Positions 7,219 to 11,509 of a DNA stretch of 11,509 nt are shown piece by piece; position 1 is the first letter of the stretch, and every line of letters starts with the position of its first letter. Location: positions 690,685 through 702,193 of the forward strand of contig NZ_MDDW01000001.1 of NCBI RefSeq assembly GCF_001854865.1, given 5' to 3'. A program made the position numbers and the translations under genes. A model generated the notes under the pieces. That model ran no database searches, was not told the DNA's origin, and was given only the letters and a program-made list of their open reading frames with translations. Origin of the DNA: Rhizobium sp. LCM 4573 (lineage in GTDB: Bacteria; Pseudomonadota; Alphaproteobacteria; Rhizobiales; Rhizobiaceae).

Positions 7219-7307
7219 GCCCGGCCACCGTGAAAAGCGCGCCCGCACAAGTTCGCAAATCCGGTCGCGACATCCACGCCGGCAGCAATGTAATCGATTA
7301 CCTTCAC
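7215..7307 (-). CDS. Possible 30-residue leader ORF coupled to the ABC ATPase
   Basis: A small frame starts at GTG 7307 and stops at TGA 7217-7215, beginning MKVIDYIAAGVDVATG. It has a very good ribosome site, GGGAGGAG, five bases before the GTG, much better than the site of the ATPase itself. Its stop overlaps the ATPase ATG as ATGA, the classic layout for translational coupling. The peptide shows no domain, transmembrane segment or run of sugar- or amino-acid-related codons that I can recognise. Codons 3-6 lie on the operator-like palindrome. It could be a translated leader that drives ATPase translation, or a chance frame whose apparent ribosome site has another role. Confidence 0.4.
   Translation of the reverse strand: MKVIDYIAAGVDVATGFANLCGRAFHGGRA
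7287..7304. promoter_or_regulatory. Operator-like palindrome upstream of the sugar ABC cluster
   Basis: GTAATCGATTAC (7290-7301) is a perfect 12-bp dyad with a CG centre, and extending it to AATGTAATCGATTACCTT gives an 18-bp dyad with one mismatched pair. This is the shape of LacI-family operators that control sugar operons. It lies 69-86 bases upstream of the ATPase ATG and inside the possible leader ORF, so repression would act after the promoter, as a roadblock or over the start site. The cognate repressor is not in the window. Binding is inferred. Confidence 0.55.
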
Positions 7308-7417
7308 TAATACTCCTCCCATCGGAATTAGACGCTAGCCTAGTTTCTGAGGTACGTAAAGCAGGTTTGTGCTAGCCACTACATCCCCAGTTCGGCGGAA
7401 CACATGAAGAGGCTGCC
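7308..7417. promoter_or_regulatory. Presumed promoter region of the sugar ABC cluster
   Basis: This gap between the LysR gene and the cluster must hold the cluster's promoter if it has its own. GCTAGCC occurs twice in the same orientation, at 7334-7340 and 7371-7377, 37 bp apart. No convincing -35/-10 pair stands out on the minus strand. A weak inverted pair AGGCT/AGCCT (7410-7414 with 7421-7425) overlaps the LysR stop and is too short to call a terminator. Confidence 0.3.
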
Positions 7418-8320
7418 TTAAGCCTGGAAGGTCTTGATGAAGTCGATGAATGCCCGCAGCGGCGCCGGCACCAGCCGCCGTCCCGGATAGTAGAGGAACG
7501 GACCGGAAAAGCGCGGCCACCAAGGCTCCAGCACCGGCTCCAGCGCCCCGCTTTCGAGATACGGCCGCAGCCATTGCTCGAACAGGGAAACGACACCGAG
7601 ACCCTGCACCGCCGCATCGATCGCAAGGTCACTTGCTCCGCCCGCCTGGACGATGAGTGGGCCCGTCGGATCGACGGCGACAAGTTCGCCGTCCTTCTCG
7701 AATTCCCATGGCGGCATCCGGCCGCTCGAGAAACGGTGACGCACGCAGGCATGGTTCAAGAGGTCGCGCGGATGCTCGGGGCGTCCGTGACGGTCCAGAT
7801 AAGCGGGGGATGCGGCGGCGGCAAAACACTGGACCCGAGGTCCGATCGGCACGGCGATCATGTCCTGTTCCAGCCGCTCTTCATAGCGGATGCCCGCATC
7901 GCAGCCCGCCTTCAGGACATCGACGAAGCTCTCGTCCGTCATCACCTCCAGGCGCACATCCGGATAGGCTTTAAGAAATTCCGGCACGATATGCGGCAGC
8001 ACGAGCCGGGCGGCGCTGGCGGGCACATTGAGGCGAAGCGAACCGACCGGCCTGTCGCGATAGCCGTTCACCACGTCGAGCGCCGCTTCCATCTCGTCGA
8101 ACGCCGGGCCGACCCGCTCCAGCAGTCCGCGGCCGGCCTCGGTTGCGATGACGCTACGCGTGGTTCTGTTCAGCAGCCGCACGCCGAGCTTCGTTTCAAG
8201 GCGCCGAACGGCCTCGCTGAGGCTGGAGGCGCTGGCGCCGGATAAGCGCGCCGCGTCCCGAAAGCCACCGGCCCGGGCCACCGCAACGAAAGCCTCAAGA
8301 TCGCTCGTCTCGATTTTCAT
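7418..8320 (-). CDS. LysR-type transcriptional regulator
   Basis: A 300-residue LysR-family regulator, normal length. The N-terminal winged helix-turn-helix spans about residues 3-60, with the recognition region AARLSGASASSLSEAVRRLE followed by LGVRLLNRTTRSV. The effector-binding domain runs from about 90 to 295. ATG at 8320 is preceded by GGAATAG, a modest ribosome site. It is transcribed divergently from the aldo/keto reductase, with 93 bp between the starts, which for LysR proteins usually means it controls that neighbour and itself. It is not obviously linked to the sugar cluster that follows on the same strand, though readthrough into it is possible. The sequence is of the CrgA-like/TBR group common in Proteobacteria; the effector is unknown. 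Confidence 0.94.
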   Translation of the reverse strand: MKIETSDLEAFVAVARAGGFRDAARLSGASASSLSEAVRRLETKLGVRLLNRTTRSVIATEAGRGLLERVGPAFDEMEAALDVVNGYRDRPVGSLRLNVPASAARLVLPHIVPEFLKAYPDVRLEVMTDESFVDVLKAGCDAGIRYEERLEQDMIAVPIGPRVQCFAAAASPAYLDRHGRPEHPRDLLNHACVRHRFSSGRMPPWEFEKDGELVAVDPTGPLIVQAGGASDLAIDAAVQGLGVVSLFEQWLRPYLESGALEPVLEPWWPRFSGPFLYYPGRRLVPAPLRAFIDFIKTFQA

Positions 8321-8335
8321 TGTTCGCTATTCCGC

Positions 8336-8375
8336 ACAACCCGTGCAAATTGTAACGCCTTATCCTGCATATTGT
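8336..8375. promoter_or_regulatory. Candidate LysR binding region between divergent genes
   Basis: TGCAAATTGT (8344-8353) and TGCATATTGT (8366-8375) form a 9-of-10 direct repeat 22 bp apart, about two helical turns. The first copy is also half of an inverted pair ACAA-N10-TTGT (8336-8353), a spacing near the LysR T-N11-A motif. Location between the LysR gene and its divergent neighbour supports a role as its operator. The repeats are seen; the binding is inferred. Confidence 0.35.
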
Positions 8376-8413
8376 CAGCCTCTATCTTTTGCCCATCAGC
8401 AAAGGAGACGACC

Positions 8414-9289
8414 ATGACCCTCGACACCGTTGGAACATTCACCCTCGGCGACCGCACCGTGAAACGGCTCGGCTACGGCGCCATGCAGCTCGCCGGCCCC
8501 GGCGTTTTCGGCCCGCCGAAGGATCGCGCAGCCGCCATCGCCGTCTTGCGGGCCGCAATCGAAGCGGGCGTCGACCATATCGACACCAGCGACTTCTACG
8601 GGCCGCACGTCACCAACCAGATCATCCGCGAGGCGCTTCACCCCTATCCGGACAATCTCACCATTGTCACCAAGGTATCGGCCAAGCGCGGCCCGAATGC
8701 CGAATGGCTCCCCGCCATGTCCAAAGAAGAGCTAACCGCCGCAGTTCACGACAATCTTCGCAACCTCGGCGTGGATATCATCGACGTCGTCAATTTCCGC
8801 TCCATGCTGGATGTACACGGTCCGGCCGAAGGATCGATCGAGGAACAGGTGACGGTGCTTGCAGACCTCAAGCGCCAGGGCCTCATCCGGCATATCGGCC
8901 TTTCCAACGTCACCGCCAAGCAGGTGGCCGACAGCCGCAAGATCACCGAGATCGTCTGCGTGCAGAACATGTACAATGTCGCTCAGCGGCAGGACGACGC
9001 CCTGATAGATCAGCTTGCCGGCGAGGGCATTGCCTATGTGCCCTTCTTCCCGCTCGGCGGCTTCTCGCCGCTTCAGTCCTCGACGCTGAATGCCGTCGCC
9101 GAGAAGCTCGGTGCGAAGCCGATGCAGGTGGCGCTCGCTTGGCTCCTGCAACGCTCGCCGAACATCCTGCTGATCCCCGGCACATCGTCGGTCGCGCATC
9201 TGAAGGAAAATCTCGCCGCTGCCGATCTGGCCTTGCCGGAAGATGCGATCCGCGAGCTGGATGGCATTGGTGGCAAGCAGGCGGCTTGA
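8414..9289 (+). CDS. Aldo/keto reductase, YdbC/PdxI type (possible pyridoxal reductase)
   Basis: NADPH-dependent aldo/keto reductase of 291 residues, a TIM barrel in the cytoplasm. The active-site residues Asp57 and Tyr62 (IDTSDFYGP) and Lys87 (VTKVS) are present. The fourth position, normally histidine, is Asn127 (DVVNFRSM), which I recall as a trait of the E. coli YdbC group. The blocks RLGYGAMQLAGPGVFGPP, FYGPHVTNQIIREAL and IPGTSSVAHL match that protein closely from memory. E. coli YdbC was renamed PdxI as a pyridoxal reductase in vitamin B6 salvage, so that is the favoured role; another aldehyde substrate is possible. ATG at 8414 follows AAAGGAG by seven bases; the longer frame from 8372 lacks such a site. 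It is divergent from the LysR gene and converges on xylA. Confidence 0.93.
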   Translation: MTLDTVGTFTLGDRTVKRLGYGAMQLAGPGVFGPPKDRAAAIAVLRAAIEAGVDHIDTSDFYGPHVTNQIIREALHPYPDNLTIVTKVSAKRGPNAEWLPAMSKEELTAAVHDNLRNLGVDIIDVVNFRSMLDVHGPAEGSIEEQVTVLADLKRQGLIRHIGLSNVTAKQVADSRKITEIVCVQNMYNVAQRQDDALIDQLAGEGIAYVPFFPLGGFSPLQSSTLNAVAEKLGAKPMQVALAWLLQRSPNILLIPGTSSVAHLKENLAAADLALPEDAIRELDGIGGKQAA

Positions 9290-9293
9290 GCGG

Positions 9294-9430
9294 AGCGCCC
9301 CCTCTGGCCTGCCGGCCATCTCCCCCACAAGGGGAGAAAACAAGCCGCCTCGCCTCCGTCCCGATCAACACAGAGAAACGGCGCGGCAGGTTAAGCCCCT
9401 CCCCCTTGTGGGGAGGGGTTGGGGAGGGGA
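9294..9430. repeat. Mosaic double-hairpin intergenic repeat, family B, copy 1
   Basis: It lies between the converging reductase and xylA genes, 5 bases past one stop and 6 from the other. The left hairpin pairs TCTCCCC with GGGGAGA (9319-9325 with 9331-9337). The right pairs CCCCTCCCC with GGGGAGGGG (9396-9404 with 9410-9418, five-base loop). A tail GGTTGGGGAGGGG follows. It probably serves as a transcription barrier for both genes, but neither strand has a U-run after the stem. It shares arms and tail with 10790-10915. Confidence 0.85.
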
Positions 9431-9436
9431 ATGACC

Positions 9437-10747
9437 TCACACGTACCTGTTGACGACGTTCTCCAGATATTCCTGACGGCCCGAGACCGGTTCCGGATTG
9501 ATGTTTTCACGCTCTACCATGGCGGCGATCTCGTCGAGCTTGTACTCGCCGCGCAGCATCTTCTGGGCTTCCGGGCTCTCCCATTTTTCATAGCGGGCAT
9601 CGAGCGGCTTCTTGAGCGCGCCGTCCTCCAGCATCCGGGCAGCGGCCTTAAGACCGCGAGCGCAGCAATCCATGCCGCCGATATGGCCGATCAGCAGATC
9701 CTGCGGATCGAGCGACTGGCGGCGCAGCTTGGCATCGAAGTTCGTGCCGCCGTTCTTGAAGCCGCCGCCCGCCAGCACGTGATAATAGGCAAGCGCCATT
9801 TCCGGCACGTTGTTGGGGAACTGGTCGGTATCCCAGCCGGACTGGTAATCGTTGCGGTTCATGTCGATCGAACCGAAAATGCCGAAGGCGTTCGCCATGG
9901 CGAGCTCGTGCTCGAAGGAATGGCCGGCTAGGATCGCATGGCCCTGCTCGATATTGACCTTCACTTCCTTTTCCAGCCCATGCTTCTGCAGGAAGGCGTA
10001 GACGGTGGAAACGTCGTAGTCGTACTGGTGCTTGGTAGGCTCCTGCGGCTTCGGCTCGATGAGGATCGTGCCTTCGAAGCCGATCTTGTACTTGTATTCC
10101 ACGACCAGATTGAGGAAGCGGCCCATCTGGTCGAGTTCGCGGGAGAAATCCGTGTTGAGGATGGTCTCATAGCCCTCGCGGCCGCCCCACAGCACGTAGT
10201 TGGAGCCGCCGAGACGCTTGGTGGCATCGAGGCAGGTCTTCACCGTCGCCGCTGCGAAGGCGAAGACATCCGGGTCCGGATTGGTGGCGGCACCCGCCAT
10301 GTAGCGGCGGTGGGAGAACATGTTCGCCGTACCCCACAGGAGCTTCACGCCGGTTTCGGCCTGTTTCTTCTCGAAGTAATCGACGATCTCGTTGAGGTTC
10401 TTCGTGTTCTCAGCGAAATTATTGCCTTCCGGGCGCACGTCCGCGTCGTGGAAGCAGTAGAAGGGCGTGCCCAGCAGCGAGAAGAATTCGAAGGCGACAT
10501 CAGCCTTCATCTTCGCCGCTTCCATCGTGTCGGAAAACCAGGGGCGCTGGAAAGTCTGGCCGCCGAACGGATCGCCGCCCGGCCAGGTGAAGGTGTGCCA
10601 ATAGGCGACCGCAAAGCGCAGGTGATCCTCCATGCGCTTGCCGGCGACGATCTCGTCCGGATTGTAGAAGCGGAAAGCAAGCGGATTGGTGCTATCCGGC
10701 CCTTCGTATTTGATCTTCGAAATATCGCCGAAAAATCCTGTGCTCAT
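9437..10747 (-). CDS. xylA: Xylose isomerase
   Basis: Converts D-xylose to D-xylulose in the cytoplasm, the first step of the isomerase pathway. The protein has 436 residues, the class II length. The active site is complete: catalytic His100 and Asp103 (CFHDADV), Trp138 (LLWGTANMF), metal ligands Glu231 and Lys233 ([14 protein letters not shown]), Glu267 and His270 (NIEQGHA), Asp295, Asp306, Asp308 and Asp338 (TNFDAK). These are offset by one from E. coli XylA. Two in-frame ATGs lie close together (10753 and 10747). The second is chosen because AAGGAGG sits eight bases before it and only two before the first, and MSTGFFGDI is the familiar rhizobial start. It follows xylB by 194 bp holding a repeat, and is very probably co-transcribed with it. 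Confidence 0.98.
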   Translation of the reverse strand: MSTGFFGDISKIKYEGPDSTNPLAFRFYNPDEIVAGKRMEDHLRFAVAYWHTFTWPGGDPFGGQTFQRPWFSDTMEAAKMKADVAFEFFSLLGTPFYCFHDADVRPEGNNFAENTKNLNEIVDYFEKKQAETGVKLLWGTANMFSHRRYMAGAATNPDPDVFAFAAATVKTCLDATKRLGGSNYVLWGGREGYETILNTDFSRELDQMGRFLNLVVEYKYKIGFEGTILIEPKPQEPTKHQYDYDVSTVYAFLQKHGLEKEVKVNIEQGHAILAGHSFEHELAMANAFGIFGSIDMNRNDYQSGWDTDQFPNNVPEMALAYYHVLAGGGFKNGGTNFDAKLRRQSLDPQDLLIGHIGGMDCCARGLKAAARMLEDGALKKPLDARYEKWESPEAQKMLRGEYKLDEIAAMVERENINPEPVSGRQEYLENVVNRYV

Positions 10748-10789
10748 GGTCATATCCTCCTTGGGGAAACTGGTTAAAACGCGAAAAGT

Positions 10790-10915
10790 CCCCCTCTGCC
10801 TGCCGACATCTCCCCACAAGGGGGAGAGGACTAGAGGCACCGCCTTGCCCGTTCAGGAAAGCGAAGCTCGGGGTACTAAAGCCCCTCCCCTTGTGGGGAG
10901 GGGTTGGGGAGGGGC
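10790..10915. repeat. Mosaic double-hairpin intergenic repeat, family B, copy 2
   Basis: Located between xylB and xylA. The left hairpin pairs TCTCCCC with GGGGAGA (10809-10815 with 10821-10827); the right pairs CCCCTCCCC with GGGGAGGGG (10882-10890 with 10895-10903, loop TTGT). It begins with CCCCCTCTGCCTGCCG and ends GGGGAGGGGCC, both shared with the copy at 9294-9430; the middle differs. It starts about 26 bases after the xylB stop, so it lies inside the presumed xylBA transcript and could modulate the xylB to xylA ratio. Confidence 0.85.
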
Positions 10916-10941
10916 CTTCACCCTTCCCGGTCAGGATCAAT

Positions 10942-11509
10942 TCAATGCGCCAGCGCCTTCAGCGCCGGATAGAGTGCGCGATACCGGGCGTAAGCCGTCT
11001 CGTAAGCATCCGAGAGCGCCTTTACAGGCTCGATCGTCTCGGCCGTTTCCGGCTGCGAGCACACCGCGAGCGGGTCCGCGCCCGTTGCGGCAATGAGGCC
11101 GAGGCGGGCCGCACCGAAGGCCGCGCCGAAATCGCCGTCCGCCGGAATATCCACCGGCACGCCGAGCGAAGTCGCGATCGAGGCGAGCCAATAGCGGGAG
11201 CGCGAACCGCCGCCGATGGCCGTGACGCGGGAGATCGAGGTGCCGGCGGATTTCAGCGCTTCGAGATTATCGCGGATCGCGAAGGTGACCCCTTCCAGCA
11301 CCGCCTGGGTCAACACCGCACGGCTCGATTCGTGCTCGAGCCCTATGAAGGCGCCGCGAATGGCGGCATCGTTGTGGGGCGTGCGCTCGCCGGAAAGATA
11401 AGGCAGGAAGGTGACGCCGGTCGGTGTCTTCAGTTCGTTGCCAAGCTCGGCGGTAAGATCGGCGGCGGATTTGCCCGTCACATGCGAATGCCAGTTGAGC
11501 GCGTCAGTC
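10942..11509 (-). CDS. xylB: Xylulokinase, C-terminal part only (5' end beyond right edge)
   Basis: ATP-dependent kinase that phosphorylates D-xylulose to xylulose 5-phosphate for the pentose phosphate pathway. The frame is open from the window edge to TGA at 10942, giving the last 188 residues of about 480. The visible part is the second FGGY domain: LPYLSGERTPHNDAAIRGAF, then the nucleotide-site block AIGGGSRSRYW and DFGAAFGAARLG. Codons upstream of the first internal start read TDALNW, typical of xylulokinases just before this domain. Placement directly upstream of xylA supports xylulokinase over glycerol kinase or other FGGY kinases. No break is visible; the truncation is only the window edge. 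Confidence 0.92.
   Translation of the reverse strand, partial: TDALNWHSHVTGKSAADLTAELGNELKTPTGVTFLPYLSGERTPHNDAAIRGAFIGLEHESSRAVLTQAVLEGVTFAIRDNLEALKSAGTSISRVTAIGGGSRSRYWLASIATSLGVPVDIPADGDFGAAFGAARLGLIAATGADPLAVCSQPETAETIEPVKALSDAYETAYARYRALYPALKALAH

Noticed and set aside
5758..7233. 491-codon plus-strand open frame opposite the ABC ATPase
   Set aside because: The opposite strand has all Walker and signature motifs of an ABC ATPase; this frame has no motif or ribosome site of its own.
7219..7248. GTG start giving a 10-residue longer ABC ATPase
   Set aside because: No ribosome site precedes GTG at 7248, and the shorter form has the usual family N-terminus.
9396..9418. Classical intrinsic terminator between reductase and xylA
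   Set aside because: The 9-bp GC stem is strong but no U-run follows on either strand, so it is reported as part of the repeat and not as a standard terminator.
9938..10777. 279-codon plus-strand frame opposite xylA
   Set aside because: xylA on the other strand has a complete active site; this frame is antisense noise from GC-rich coding.
1..11509. CRISPR array, tRNA/rRNA genes, insertion sequence, phage or toxin-antitoxin system
   Set aside because: No regularly spaced short direct repeats, tRNA-like cloverleaf with conserved loops, transposase or phage-like proteins were seen on either strand.

Overview
The window looks like chromosomal or chromid DNA of an alphaproteobacterium in the Rhizobiaceae (Rhizobium, Agrobacterium, Sinorhizobium or a close relative). 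The evidence is high GC, strongly GC-biased third positions, a GH1 beta-glucosidase whose N-terminus closely resembles the Agrobacterium enzyme Abg as I recall it, an rhizobial-style class II xylose isomerase, and several GC-rich palindromic intergenic repeats of a kind common in this family. Nothing was searched, so genus is not assigned.

Region 1 (1 to about 7310, minus strand, read from high to low coordinates) is one sugar-uptake and catabolism cluster. It runs: possible 30-codon leader ORF, RbsA-type ABC ATPase, RbsC-type permease, periplasmic sugar-binding protein, TIM-barrel sugar isomerase/epimerase-like enzyme, Gfo/Idh/MocA NAD(P)-dependent sugar dehydrogenase, and a GH1 beta-glucosidase cut off by the left edge. 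An imported sugar or glycoside would be oxidised by the dehydrogenase, rearranged, eliminated or hydrated by the TIM-barrel enzyme, and glucosides cleaved by GH1. This resembles the logic of 3-keto-sugar pathways such as levoglucosan breakdown, but the substrate cannot be read from sequence.

Region 2 (7418 to 9289) is a divergent pair: a LysR-type regulator (minus) and an aldo/keto reductase of the YdbC/PdxI type (plus), sharing a 93-bp control region. The reductase is the only plus-strand gene. The pair separates the uptake cluster from the xylose genes.

Region 3 (9437 to 11509, minus strand) holds the 3' end of xylB (xylulokinase) followed by complete xylA (xylose isomerase), the two steps from D-xylose to xylulose 5-phosphate.

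Five intergenic repeat elements occupy the larger gaps, each placed a few to about 30 bases after the stop codon of a minus-strand gene. One (887-1020) is a 134-bp RIME-like cloverleaf; the other four belong to two related mosaic double-hairpin families. Two operator-like palindromes with different sequences lie in front of the ABC ATPase and in front of GH1. I see no tRNA, rRNA, CRISPR array, insertion sequence or transposase. I see no clear evidence of an entirely new system; the best candidates for something undescribed are the dehydrogenase/isomerase pair, the leader ORF coupled to the ATPase start, and the stop-codon-hugging repeats.
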